Shown here piece by piece: positions 11,709 through 23,607 of a stretch of DNA of 64,000 bases (position 1 is the stretch's first letter; every line of letters starts with the position of its first letter). The position numbers were made by a program, and so were the translations under genes. A model generated the notes under the pieces. It saw only the letters and a list, made by a program, of their open reading frames with translations, was not told the origin of the DNA and made no database searches. Source of the stretch: Cryptomeria japonica (Eukaryota > Streptophyta > Pinopsida > Cupressales > Cupressaceae); the NCBI RefSeq assembly GCF_030272615.1, contig NC_081406.1, forward strand, positions 260,883,386 through 260,947,385, in the 5' to 3' direction.

Positions 11709-13169
11709 TGTACAGGTTGTACACCTGAAAGAGCGATTTTGTAGTTAAGAGAAAAACACAATCAAGTATACCAATGAAACATTGCATGAGAGAAATTAAA
11801 TGAGAAAAATAAGTTAAACGATCGATCTCCTAAAATCACTCCATTGTTCTCTATCTCCAACGATCCTTCAAATCAAGATAGCTCTCAGATTATATGAGCA
11901 CTTGATCTCTAGGATGACTACCTAAAGAATGAGGGATACAAATGATAAAAGATCTCAATGCAAGTGCAACTAAGATCTTAGCATGATATGGATATGAAAA
12001 GCTATGATATGGTGCAAGATGGTGAGATTAAAATGAAGATTATGCTAGTATGATATGCTATTGTAACATGATAATGCTATGATAATATTAGTTATGATAA
12101 AGATACTAACATGCTATGATAATGTTATTGCTATCTAAAATGCTTAAGCTTGGGAGAGAGGCAAAATGCAAATTCTTGATAATTTGGATGCATAAAACTT
12201 GGATATCTAAAATGAAGGAAATGAAGCTTATTTATAGAATAAATGGGCAATTGGAGGTTTAAGATTGAGTAATCTTAACAAGGGTTAGGATTGAATGATC
12301 TTCAATCCTTGTGAGACTTTCAATTCAATCCTTCGTTAACAAGTGTCACCATGAGGAGGCTTGAGAGGAGATGGAAGATGTATTAAATGCCTGAGAAGAC
12401 ATGGTGGTCAACTTAGGGGGGTAAGATTAGGGTTGAGTTATTGGATAATCCCTTTATCTAAAGGATAAACTCTTGTGCAAGAGTTAATGGATAACCATGG
12501 TCAAAGCAATGAATGCTTGAAGAGACCCCTGGGTTAAAAGGATGGTTAAGATAGAGAGAAAGTCTCTAACCTAGGGTTGAGCTTGAGTTAATCATTAATG
12601 GTTATGTAAGAGCCTTTAATGGTTTGGAAGACTTTGGAGGTTAACCATTTGAAGACATAAAGCCTTTAAGGGTTTATGAAGACTTTGAGGGTTTTTGAGA
12701 AGTGACCTTCTCTTAAGGAATGTGCAAATGCTTAAGGGGGGGATTAGGCTAATTGGGATGGTTTAGAAGAATCTAGAAGATAATTAGTCATGCAAATGGA
12801 TTTGTTAGGAGAATGCAAGTGGGAAGATATTTTTGGATTTAACTTGAAATAAATTGATTTATTTCAATTAAATGGTGCAAGTTGCATTGGAAGGATTTTT
12901 AAATAAATTTGATTTATTTAAATAGGATAAAGATTTTAATTAAATGTAAATTTAATTAAATAGGAAATGGGGATTTAATTAACTAAAATGATTTATTTAA
13001 TTAAAGGTTAGAATGCGGTCAATCAAATAAATTGAATAATTTATTTAATCAATAGAAGAATGTTGGGGGGGTTAATTAAATATGATTTAATTAATAGAGG
13101 AATTGATTTAATGAATTAAATAAATATTAAATATTTATTTAATCAGATGGTTAGATTTATACGTCTACA
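11709..13169 (-). repeat. Solo LTR, probably gypsy type, minus strand
   Basis: The segment starts TGTAC and ends TCTACA, giving short inverted ends TGTA...TACA. The neighbouring five bases are AAAGA and CAAGA, a duplication with one mismatch. Read on the minus strand it has a TATA box (CTATAAATA) near 12222-12235, about two thirds of the way along, as expected for an LTR promoter. No internal coding DNA accompanies it. Its right third (12840-13150) is very AT-rich with repeated ATTTAATTAA motifs. Confidence 0.5.
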
Positions 13170-13437
13170 CAAGATGGTAATGCCTCTACTTAACTATTAG
13201 TGCATTTTCATGGATAATGTCTCTACTTAATGACTATATGTATTGCCTCTAAATGTTGCACTAAATTCACATAGCTTTTAAATTGCACATATCTTTTCTT
13301 TTATCTAAAGAGTATCATCACAATTCAAGGTTGTCTATTATTAAATTCAGCTAGTTATGCGAGAGGATCTACTACTTGAGCACCCTAACTTTGCACTTGT
13401 CAAAATCTTACATAGAAATTTTTAAAACACTCCCATT
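13170..13437. other. Non-coding spacer
   Basis: Short AT-rich stretch between the solo LTR and the second copy of the direct repeat. Nothing recognised. Confidence 0.5.
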
Positions 13438-13810
13438 TTTTAATCTAAATTAAACTATTATAAGAGCCATGATACATAATCTAAATTCAAAACACAACAA
13501 ATAAAACTATGGTGTTCCACACTTACAGTAATATTTTCGAGAATACAAGGGTTTTCCACACTTACGACTTCTATAATGTTACTACAGTTTCTAATAAATT
13601 GTGGGAGCATACTCGGGTTTTCAAAAGAGTGGAAAAAAAATTGAATTTTGAAATATGCCTAGTCTTTATGTGTCGTTTGCATTTTCTTTCCAACTTTTCT
13701 CGTTTGTTTGTAATAAAACATGATAATTGTCAACACTAGTCCAGAAATTGCATGTTGAATGACACAAAGAATTTTGCAAACTCTAGAATCGAGTCTGGGT
13801 CTATAAATTA
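13438..13810. repeat. Dispersed direct repeat, copy 2
   Basis: Same orientation and extent as 10525-10872: the shared left edge TAATCTAAATTAAACTATTA, the GAGAATACAAGGGTTTTC block, the GAGTGGAAAA block and the GGGTCTATAAATTA end are all present. Open frames across it are not conserved between copies, so it is not a gene. Confidence 0.6.
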
Positions 13811-14252
13811 CGTATGGAGACTTTCTAATTAACAAACTTTGCTTTCAACAATTTTTTCTAAATTCTGCTATCAAAAAGAAAATAAAACAAAGCCCCTTCC
13901 ACAACCCCCAAAATCTTAAAAAATTGCATCTATAATTGAAGCTGGAAAATAAATATGTTAGGGTTTTTTACTCACTCTTTTCACCAGAATAAATCTTTGC
14001 TATCTACCCTGCAATCCAACATCTCTCTTTCATGCGGTTAGAAAAAACCCTTTCTTTGCCACCTCCTCAAACTTGCAACTCATAAAACCCTCTCCGTTTT
14101 GCTCAAAATTAGACATGCATACTTTGTTCTTAACATATGCCACTTTCACAAAAAAAATCTAAAGTCTACTTTCAAAACTCAATCAAAAATGCCCTTTCAC
14201 AGGCCGTAAACATAAAAAAATTCCAAGAATAACTAAAATTGCAAAATAAATA
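13811..14252. other. LINE target region with a roughly 70-bp repeat unit
   Basis: Non-coding DNA left of the LINE. The block 14021-14080 (CTCTTTCATGCGGTTAGAAA... to AAACTTGCA) resembles two tandem units on the far side of the LINE (20861-20927 and 20934-20996). The LINE therefore split a pre-existing repeat cluster. It ends with the left target-site duplication. Confidence 0.5.
14235..14252 (+). repeat. LINE target-site duplication, left
   Basis: 18 bases, AAAATTGCAAAATAAATA, identical to 20783-20800. Because both are A-rich, the first few A residues could instead belong to the tail on the right side; at least 14 bases are unambiguous. Confidence 0.85.
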
Positions 14253-14297
14253 TTTTTTTCTTAAAATATTTTGAAAGGAATTCAAGCGAGGAGCGAA

Positions 14298-16046
14298 ATG
14301 GCGGCACTGGATGGCAGTAGGATCAGCACTAGCGATAGGAGTAGGGTTACTGATGTGTGCTATCCCAACGCTCAATCTACGAAGGTTGGATCTTGGAGCA
14401 ATGAAGTGGACATTGCTTTCCCCATTGAGACAGGTAGCTTGCAGGCAGTTCAAAAACCGATCATTGCTGGGAGAGCAGATACGGTCCAAGACAATAGACA
14501 TTCCAGACCGCGGTTAAACTATGGAAACCCTTATTCAAGTGGTAACCAGTGCCCTGTTGACCCGCATAAGTGGAAGGAGAATGGTTTCATCTGGAATAAC
14601 AAAAGCTGGTTTTGTAAGGCTAAGCATCCCGTATCTGAGGCCCCCTGATACTAGTATCCACCACCCGAACCTAGCTTTTCCAATGCGGCACCCGAGAGAG
14701 GCAATCCTCACACTGACTCTTTTTTGGTTCCCCCGCTTGATCACGGCGATCCCCAAAAGTGGAATGGGCGCTTCAAGCAAGATAACTCAAGGACAGACCA
14801 AGCCAAGTTTTGGAGATCCAATTTATGCCCTAACAATCAGAACCCTTGGTCGAACCAAGAAAGACACCCTGACTTTCAAAGAGCCGCCTCCCTCCCTCAG
14901 CGAACCTATTTTCATAAACAGGTAAGAAAAACTTCAAGACCCACCATCTTTTTGGATGAGAATAAAATTAATTCTGCTAGGTCAAATTTGCTTGAGTCTT
15001 GCCTTTTCATCAAGTGGGGTGGTGGAAAGTGGGTTAAGGACAACTATGAATCTTGGTGTAGAGCGCAGTGGGGTAAGGATATTAACATTAATATCCTCCT
15101 GAATGATTTCTATATGATTAAATTTATGAGCAATAAGGATAAATGGCAAGCAAAAAATAAAGGTCCATACATCTTAGATGGAATTGAAGTTCACACCATT
15201 GATTGGCAGCCCAATTTCAACCCCCAAACATTTGTATTACCAGATAGCAAGGTATGGATAAGATTGTATAATTGTCCCTTGGATTATTGGCACATTGATT
15301 TCATTAAGGATATATGCAAAGACCTTGGCACCTTTGTATTGGCAGATGATATCTTGAAGGATAAATTATGGGGAAGCTTCCTCATAATTTGTATTAGTAT
15401 GAATCAAATCACCAAGATCCCCGACGAAGTCAGAATTATTGGGGCAGGGAAGATCTGGATCCAAAAGATTGATAGAGAAGATCAACTCCATATTTGTCCT
15501 AAATGCTTTTCCTTAGATCATACCGATATTTGTTGTGATGTTTTGGCTATGATTCAGCGAAGTTATTCCTGTATGCAATCTCCTATTGAGGTAAATCTAC
15601 AACCAGAACCTCCTATTGCCTTTGACACCGGGGAAGCTTTTTGCAATAACTCTCTTGACAAGGAGAATGTCCCACTAACGGAAGAAACCCCTTTGATCAT
15701 AATTCCTCCCTCCTCTGGTCAATGTGAGAGTCAACAAGATCTTCTCACACTTCTGGAGAAGACCAAAACCCTACAGGAAGACATTGAATCCAAGTTAGTG
15801 GATTCACTTCCACCCTCCCCCTTTGTGTCCAGGAATCAACTGGTAATTGAGGATGGCAATCTTCACTCTCAGGATATGGAAACTGGCATTATGAGGGAAA
15901 TGGGAGGGCAGATTTTCTCCTCGATAGGTATTGAGCTGGAAGATGGTGAAATTGAAACCTCCACCTCGGAGGGGGAGGAAGACTTTGAACCAGACTCAGA
16001 TCTTATATTGGAAGGTACTTCAAAAGATTTTGGTAAGCCGGATTAA
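14298..16046 (+). pseudogene. LINE ORF1, RNA-binding protein, two early stops
   Basis: Would bind the LINE RNA in the ribonucleoprotein. The ATG at 14298 sits in good plant context (GAAATGGCG). The frame is the same from there to 16046 but is interrupted by TGA at 14646 and TAG at 14652, leaving a 440-codon open part from 14724. That part contains a DUF4283-like region (WKWGG-like LFIKWGGGKWV, then KVWIRLYNCPLDYW) and a CCHC zinc knuckle CPKCFSLDHTDICC (CX2CX4HX4C intact). The C-terminal third is acidic and proline-rich. Layout (DUF4283 then knuckle) is usual for plant L1 ORF1. A 137-bp gap separates it from ORF2. Confidence 0.8.
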
Positions 16047-16183
16047 ACTATTGACAAACCAAATTTTAAGCCAAAAGGTGTGCAGGGGAACAAGTCCAAA
16101 AAAGTGATGCTAGCAGTGGATGGTGTTGCCTGTGGTCAAACCAAACTTAATTTAGGGAAGGGAAATAGCCTTCCCTAAGAGAA

Positions 16184-19100
16184 ATGAAACTCCTATCTTG
16201 GAACGTCAGGGGCATCAATTCCCCTGACAAATGGCGCTTGATTAAGTGCCAGATTGATGACACTAAAGGTGATATTTGGCTACTACAAGAAACTAAATGG
16301 AGCATGGTTGAGACTGCTACTAAAATGAGAGTTTGGAAACAATGGAATGGGCTTTTTAGGCAATTGGATGGAGCCTCTAGTGGTTTGGGAATCATTTGAA
16401 ATCCCATGATTGTTAAGATCTCACTTGTAGGAGAAGATAAGTATTGGAAACACTACTCAGTTACTATTCTTGGACGAAATGAGAATTTCAATCTTTTCAA
16501 TATATACGAACCATCTACTGTTGGTGATAAGCGGGCTCTCTAGGATCTCTTATCCATCAAACTAAACAGTATTACCAATGGTAGTTGTGTGGTAGCTGGG
16601 GACTTCAATGCGATCTTCTCTGGCACTGAGAAAAGTGGGGGTATTCAGAGAACTAGTATGTCCCAGAAGGACTTTTTGGATTTTGTTGAGAAGAATCACT
16701 TTTTAGACATTGTTTCGAAAAAAGGTATTTTCACATGGACGAACCAGAGAGTGGGTTTACTAATATTGTTGAATGGCTTGACCGGCTTCTTGTCTCTGGT
16801 GAGTGGTTAGGACAAAATTTAGCTTTAGAATCTTTGATTCTCCCGCTTATCAGATCAGATCACTACCCGATTTGTCTGGAGGTTGCCTTGGGTCAAGCGG
16901 AGGGGGTTACCCCATTTTGGTTTGAGAAAATGTGGTTCAGAGTGCCTAAACTATATGACCTTATAGCCACTTGGTGGAATGAATTGGTTTTTGGGAATTA
17001 TTGGAGACTACTCATTCTCAATAAAAAGCTCAAGTATATAAAGGTCAAGATCAAAGAATGGAATAAGAGCCATTTCAAGAATATCCATATGGAGAAATTA
17101 AGAATTAAGGCTGAACTAGCAGACTTAACCAACTCTGTTATCACTTCAGGAATGACTGAGGATCTATTTATCAAAGAAAATTCTCTCAAATCTGACCTAA
17201 ATGAAATCCTCCAGTGTGAGGAAATTCACTGGCATCAAAAATCAAGGGAGTTATGGCTTAAGGAAGGTGATAAAAACACCAAATTCTTCCACCAGTCGGC
17301 CATTGCCAATCAAAATAGAAACAAAATATCAGAGATTATGAGACCAGATGGAGTCACTGTCAAGAATTATGAGGACATTGCGCAGGAAGCTATAAGATTC
17401 TTTGACTCTTTGTTGAATGGGGACCATCAGATCGACCATGAAGCAAGAGCTAGAATTCTGAACTCAATCCCATCTGTTATATCTGGTGATCAAAATGCAA
17501 CTCTCTATACTCCTATTTCAATTGATGAAGTAAGGAATACCACCTTCCAACTAAAACTGGATAAGACTCCTGGCCCGGATGGCTTTCCTATTGCCTTCTT
17601 CCATCATTTATGGGATATCATTACTCGAGATCTACATCTTGCAGTAGAAGAATCAATAAAGAAGATGACTATGTTAGGGGCTTTCAATCACACCTTTTTT
17701 ACTCTAATTACGAAGAAGCAAAATCCATAACAGATGAGTGACTTTAGGCCCATTGCTCTATGCAACACTGTATATAAGATTGTAACAAAGATCATAACTA
17801 ATAGATTGAAGCCTCTCCTTAAACACATCATATCAGATGAACAAAGTGGTTCTGTCCCTAGAAGATCCATTGTGGAAGGCATTATCGTTTCTCATGAAAC
17901 ACTTCACACAGCTAGGAAGACCAAGGACTCATGTATGATTTTAAAACTAGACATCCTAAAACATTATAACATGGTGGACAGGGATTTCCTATTTGATGTT
18001 CTTAACAAATTTGGCTTATGCAAGGAATGGCTCACTTGGGTCACGAGTTGTCTCTCCTCCCCCAAATTCTATGTTCTGGTTAATGGCTCATCCCATTGTT
18101 TTTTCTCTTTGACAAGAGGAATCAGACAAGGTGATCCACTATCACCATTTCTGTTTATCATAATGGTTGAATCTCTAGGTCGATCTATTAGAGCTCTTCA
18201 GCAAGAAGATTGTTGGGTTGGAGTTAATGTAGCAACAGGGGTTGAAAAAATGACTCATCTTCAGTTTGTTGATGATACCATTCTGTTTGGTTCAGCCTGT
18301 AGGAGGGAAGCTAGAACTATTAAAACATGCCTTGATGATTACTATATGGCTTCTGAGCAGAAAATCAACTGGTACAAATCTGAAGTGTTCTTTGTCAACA
18401 CCCCGCTTAACTTGCAAGATGTATTATCAAGGATTCTTAATCTCAGAGTCGCTAACTTCCCTGGGAAGTTTCTTGGTACTCCCCTCTTCATTGGCAGCAA
18501 AAAAACTCACTACTGGAAGCATCTTATTGACAAGTGCAAATCCAAACTTGCAACTTGGAAAGGCAAGTGGTTATCCTCTGCTGGGAAGCTCACTATGATA
18601 AAGTCGGTTCTTTTAGGGCTACCAGTTTTTTCCATGGCTTGCCTAAGATTACCGATGGCAATTGAAGATGAATTGATTTCTCTAATGAGAAATTTCCTTT
18701 GGAATGGTTCGGATGACAAAGGTAAATTCACTTTGATAGCCTGGAAAAAGATCTGCCAACCAAAAAAGGCAGGAGGCATTGGCATTCGCCAAATCTCAAT
18801 TATGAATTTAGCAATGGGTGCTTTTTGGTTTGGGAGATTTGTAGCGGCGAGAAGCAAAAATGGGTAAGGCTCTTGAAACATAAATATCTGGATTCCCTGG
18901 CACCTAAAAGGATTTTGACTATCAACAACCCTCCCAGAGGCTCGGCTATCTGGAATTTCATTATGGACAATAGGGATATCATAAGTGATCAGGTTACCTA
19001 GGATGTCAGGAATGGCAAGGATGCCTCCTTTTGGTTTGATTCTTGGTCTGGTGAAGATGCCCTATGTCACAACCCCTCTCTGCAACCTATTATGGCAGAA

Positions 19101-20516
19101 ACCTATCGCCTTTGGGGGCACAATATCTGTGATTATGGTTATCCCATCCAAGAAATGGAATTGTCAAATGGAAATGGAACTCTTTGGATCAGCTGGACTT
19201 GGATCAGCTTCAGAAGGACCTATTTACTGACATTCTTAACAAAAGGTTTATTTTCCCTTCCCCTGATAAGGACATTATTAGGTGGTGCGGTTCCTTTGAT
19301 GGTAAATACAAAGTATGTTTTGGTTACAAGCTGAAAGAAGTGGCTATCGATAAAAAAGACTGGCCTATTAATCTTTTTTGGCATCAATATCTCCTTCCCA
19401 AAGTGGGCTCCTTTGCCTGGCTAGCTTGTCAAAGAAAAATCTTAACTCAAGAAAGACTCTAGTCAATGGGTATCAATGGACCCAGTAGATGTCCTTTATG
19501 TCTGGAATAGGAAGAGACTGTAGATCATCTTCTTCTCCACTACAAATTCTCCAGTCACTGCTAGTGGCATTTCATGAGAAAACTGAGAATCTTCGGCCCC
19601 TTCCCAGCAGGGCTAGATAACTGGTTTTTGCAATGGCCTAAACTAGCAAGTAAGGTTGTTTTTTCTGATTTGTTGTTTATCCTCCCATCCCTTCTAATTT
19701 AGGAAATTTGGAAAGAAAGGAACCACAGAATCTTCCAGGGTAAAGAAATGAGCCTATTGTCTCTTTGTGGGAAAATTGAGAACCACTTGACTGAGCTCTT
19801 GAATGAGGCTGCCCAATCCAAATCATTAAAGAAAAATTTGTTCATGGATTGGGATTGTAAGATTAAGTTGGTTCTTCCAAACCTCCTCATCCCTCTGATC
19901 TTTGGACTGGGTATCCCGGTGGATCAAACCAATCAAAGAGTGGGGGTGAAATGGGATGCACCAGAGGTTGGGTGGAGCAAGGTAAACTTTGATGGTGCTT
20001 CTGTAGGAAATCCGGGTCAAAGTGGAATTGGTTGTATTCTGAGGGACTCTAATGGTCTCTGTATAAAAGAAATCTCTGAAAAGATGAGTGTGGCCACTAA
20101 TAATGAAGAGGAATTCAAAGCGTCTTTTAGAGGTCTTCAGTTTGGGAAGGAGCTAAGGGTGTAAAGAATTCATTTGGAGGGAGACTCATTAAATGTTATT
20201 AATGTGATCCATTGTAATAGCATCCCTAGTTGGGGCCTTAACCAGTGGCTTCAACCGATCTTGAACCTAATAGACTTTCTAAATTGGCTATAGCCATAGG
20301 TGACCCCACCTGAATATTCATTGATGAGGTTTTTTGGGACCAGTTGCTGACGTGGCATTGGCCTCACCAGTTGACATGGTCTCACCGGTCTATTGATTGT
20401 TGCGCGCTCTCCAGTTTATTAAATCAGTTGCTCATTCGAATTATGGCATGAAATGTCCCATTATTCTAGATGTGGATAATGCTCTTGCGGATGATGCTTC
20501 TAATGACTCTCTTTGA
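16184..20516 (+). pseudogene. LINE ORF2: endonuclease, RT, zinc region, RNase H, broken
   Basis: The replication enzyme of the LINE. It starts MKLLSWNVRGINSPDKW. The APE-type endonuclease shows QETKW, GDFNAIF and SDHYPI, with TGA at 16397, TAG near 16542 and a frameshift near 16745-16760. The reverse transcriptase (about 17500-18500) has motif A beginning LDILKHYN (usual YD is YN), RGIRQGDPLSPF in motif B and catalytic FVDD; TAA interrupts at 17728. After a stop at 18867 and more shifts comes a zf-RVT-like part (19184-19462). The RNase H domain (from about 19980) shows FDGASVGNPGQSGIG and an E in NNEEEF, with the next D in LEGDS after a stop. I place the end at TGA 20516. Confidence 0.88.
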
Positions 20517-20782
20517 CTCTGGTTGTCACTAGGCTCTCTAGTCTCTCTTCTTTTTGTGTTTGTATGTTTTTGTATTAAAACCTTTGTATCTATAAGAGTT
20601 TGGTTTATGATTGTACACTTCCAACCTTCAGGGCTGGTCTTTCTTGTCTTGGACTAGAGCTATGGTAGGGGGTTTTCTTCTTGATTCTTTCCCCTACCGC
20701 TCTTTTTGAATCAAGCCTTGTATTCTCCTTTTTGTTTAATACAAGGGTTTTGCCCCTCTACAGCTATTTACTTATTTAAAAA

Positions 20783-20800
20783 AAAATTGCAAAATAAATA
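20783..20800 (+). repeat. LINE target-site duplication, right
   Basis: Identical to 14235-14252, directly after the A tail of the LINE. Confidence 0.85.
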
Positions 20801-20860
20801 AGATGGGTTCCTTATTGTTTTTTAACTATTTAATTCTTCGCTAACCGTCGTCAAATCCAA

Positions 20861-20996
20861 CCTCGCTCTTTTGTGCGGTGACCAAAACCCTTGTTTTCCT
20901 ACTCCTAAAACTTGCAGTGTGCAAAAAAATAAACCTTGCTCCCTCTTTTGCGCAGTGACCAAACCCTAAGTTTTGCCCCCTAAAACTTGCAGTGTG
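20861..20996. repeat. Tandem repeat of about 70 bp, two copies
   Basis: Units 20861-20927 and 20934-20996 share CTCTTTTG(T/C)GC(G)GTGACCAAA, a CCTAAAACTTGCAGTGTG end and similar spacing. A third unit lies left of the LINE at 14021-14080. No coding meaning seen. Confidence 0.6.
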
Positions 20997-23227
20997 GAAA
21001 ATGAAACCTGGAGTCATAATCAAAACATTGTGTTTATCACACAACTGTCCGCCAAAAAAGAAGCTTCCCGCCATCCGTCCATGTTACGGATGCCAAGCAG
21101 GATGTTTTGTTGGGAAATTTCTCGCACACAGTGCCTTGCATCATTCCTTTCCGATCATTGGAATATATTGTCATCGAAAGGTAGTGGGCGATTAGATAAT
21201 AATTTTTCTCCTCTATGCTGGAAACTCCAATGCTCCACGCGGGGCCCAATACAACTCCATGTATGTATGCCCATGCCCATACTCCACGTACGTAATGCTA
21301 TTTTATGTGGAGAATAGCCGCTTCCATAATTTAATTGCTTTATCTTTTAAATAGAAGCAATGAATGGATCAATGTGCACGTTAGGTTTTTGAATATTGAA
21401 CACAATTAATAGATAAACGAGACGTTGAAAACAGAGGTGAAATGTTGGGATGGGACAAGTCATCCATTTTTAATTCAGTGATATCTTAACTCCATTAAAG
21501 TTAAATTGAACAATGCGAATGAAAATACGGTAAAAAATTCAAGGGCTAATAAGTATTCAATTGTCTTGTATGGTTGGTGGAGCATTCTAAACCATTGATG
21601 ATTGAAAGAAGGTTGTCCATCTCATATAAGGGAACACCTTCAGTGTAAAAACATATCATAGTTCCTTCAACAACATAAATAAAGACTATAGAGTTGTACC
21701 ATGTGTCAAATGAATGTACACGGATATTTTTAGGCACTAAAGGGTCAAAGTGCTTGCATAGAGATGCACTATTCATTTGATTCTTAGACTAAATCTACCT
21801 AATGATTAAATTTTATTTATTGACTACTCCAAATGAACTAATAGGGAGAAGGGAGGCCCATGATGTTAGAATGAGGTATATATAGTCATGGATGCTTACA
21901 TGTGTGTAGCTTTTAAAATATGCAGTTAACCTCTAATGTTTGGGTGTTTTAAATTTTAATACTATATGCATGTGTCCTTGTTACAATTTATTATTGTTTG
22001 CTTCAGGTATGGATAACCAATCTGAGCATATTTATTTTGTCTTGTAAATTTTTATTATCTACTTTTATCTCCTAATTCAATTTTATGTTTCCTATGAAAC
22101 TCTCAATGTTTACAATTTGACTATTAAAAATGCCCTACGTGTAAATCTCATGCTTTGTGTTTTTGTTAGTGTTGAAGTACTCTATGTCAAAACTCGCGCT
22201 CTAAATCATATTTTAATGTTGTTTTCAACTTTGTTTTATGTTTAAATAAATGTGTACTATTATATTTCCTTGGAGATACATGCCATGATTAGGCTAGAAT
22301 AGCTAAAGCCTATGGGGTGAACTTTGTATTGCCCCATTCATCCATTGGTCTCTCAGCGATCAATATAAACTATTGGATTTGATTTTAATGTAATAAAACT
22401 AGAATACTTATATTTAAAAATATATATATAATTCGCCAAGAGATATCATATAATAAAAAAGAATCATCTCTAAAATAAATGTTCTTCTAAAATATTATTT
22501 CTAATATTTATGTTTAATAATTAATGTTAAAAATCGTTCAAGAGAAAATGTTTGAATAAATTAGTCTTTATTGAATTTCAAGAATAAATTTTAGTAGAGG
22601 GTAGACCATATTCATATGTTAAAACTTATAATGTTTCAATGAATCCTCTCTCTAGTCTCCAAATTAATAGCATATAATATACTCCAATTAGCAAATTAGG
22701 CATAAGTACAATAGAATCAAGTATAATCATTCATCAACTCAATGAATGTCATTTCTTCTCATAGTTTCAATTATGTGTATTGAAGTTTATATCTCTTTTT
22801 CCTAAGTTCACCATGTCTAGAGTTCTAAATAAATTGAATTTAGTTCTAATTCATTCAAAATCAGTTTAACAAGATCCTAATTTCATCATATTAAATTTGC
22901 ACATAGATTCCTTAATTCTAGTTTCTATAAATGCTCTTTCTAATTTTTCTCTATTTAAATTCTAAACTCCCATAGTAATTGAATCTAAAGAATTTTTGCA
23001 AAATCATATATATAAATAGAGACATATGAAAGTTGTCTTTTTGTCAGAAAAAATAGAAATTTCATGTAAAAAAGATTGCAATTCAAAATTAATATTTAAG
23101 AAAACCTATTTTAAGTGTAAAAGGTATAAATTTTTTGCTCTTAAAACAAAAATTACCTACCAATGCACACATTCAAAAAACCATTCCAATATCCAACTCA
23201 TTTAAAAATTTGAAAAAATTGACAACA
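20997..23227. other. Non-coding interval, nothing recognised
   Basis: AT-rich DNA with scattered short open frames on both strands and no domain signatures. A short (AT)n run sits near 22421-22430. No LTR ends or terminal inverted repeats were found by eye. Confidence 0.5.
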
Positions 23228-23232
23228 TAAAA

Positions 23233-23602
23233 TGTTAGAGTTATCTTGTATTAGCTAATAATTATTTGTTTAATTTTTAGTCTATTATACTCTACGCTTA
23301 AGCTAAACTTAGGCATTTAATAATATTGTAGGTATTTAATAATTATTCTAATTATTAAATACACATTATCCCTTTAGGGTTTCTTTAGGGTTGCACATAT
23401 TTAGGGTTGTGTACCTTTAGGGTTGCAAATATCCTTTTATAAGGATTGTATTATACTTTTTCATTAATTGATTCCCTCTCTGAATGATAATCTTCTTCTT
23501 CAGAGCCAATATTGTTTTTTGCTTCCATTCTTCTTTTGTGATAGGTATTTTGCTTGCAGGTGTTCTTGGGAACTCTGAAGTTGTATTTTCTCAACTTCTT
23601 CA
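23233..23602 (+). repeat. Solo LTR, 370 bp, copia-like
   Basis: Starts TGTTAG and ends CTTCTTCA, flanked on both sides by TAAAA (23228-23232 and 23603-23607), a perfect 5-bp duplication, although AT-rich. A TATA-like box (TTTTATAAGG) is at about 23435-23444. Four TTTAGGG boxes lie just upstream of it. No internal region accompanies it. Confidence 0.55.
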
Positions 23603-23607
23603 TAAAA

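Larger units (their letters stand above)
14253..20782 (+). mobile_element. L1-type LINE, full-length-like, degenerate
   Basis: A 6.5-kb non-LTR retrotransposon with ORF1, ORF2 and a short poly(A) tail. It is bounded by an identical 18-bp duplication (14235-14252 and 20783-20800), the hallmark of target-primed reverse transcription. The 3' end carries the TTTAATACAAGGGTTTTG tail block and then A residues. ORF2 has endonuclease, reverse transcriptase, a zf-RVT-like region and a C-terminal RNase H. Both ORFs are interrupted, so this copy is dead. The long 5' part and intact ends suggest insertion without 5' truncation. Confidence 0.92.

Noticed and set aside
14172-14925. Overlapping ORFs of 68-134 codons near the LINE start
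   Set aside because: Only the frame continuous with the 440-codon ORF1 makes sense; the others are shadows.
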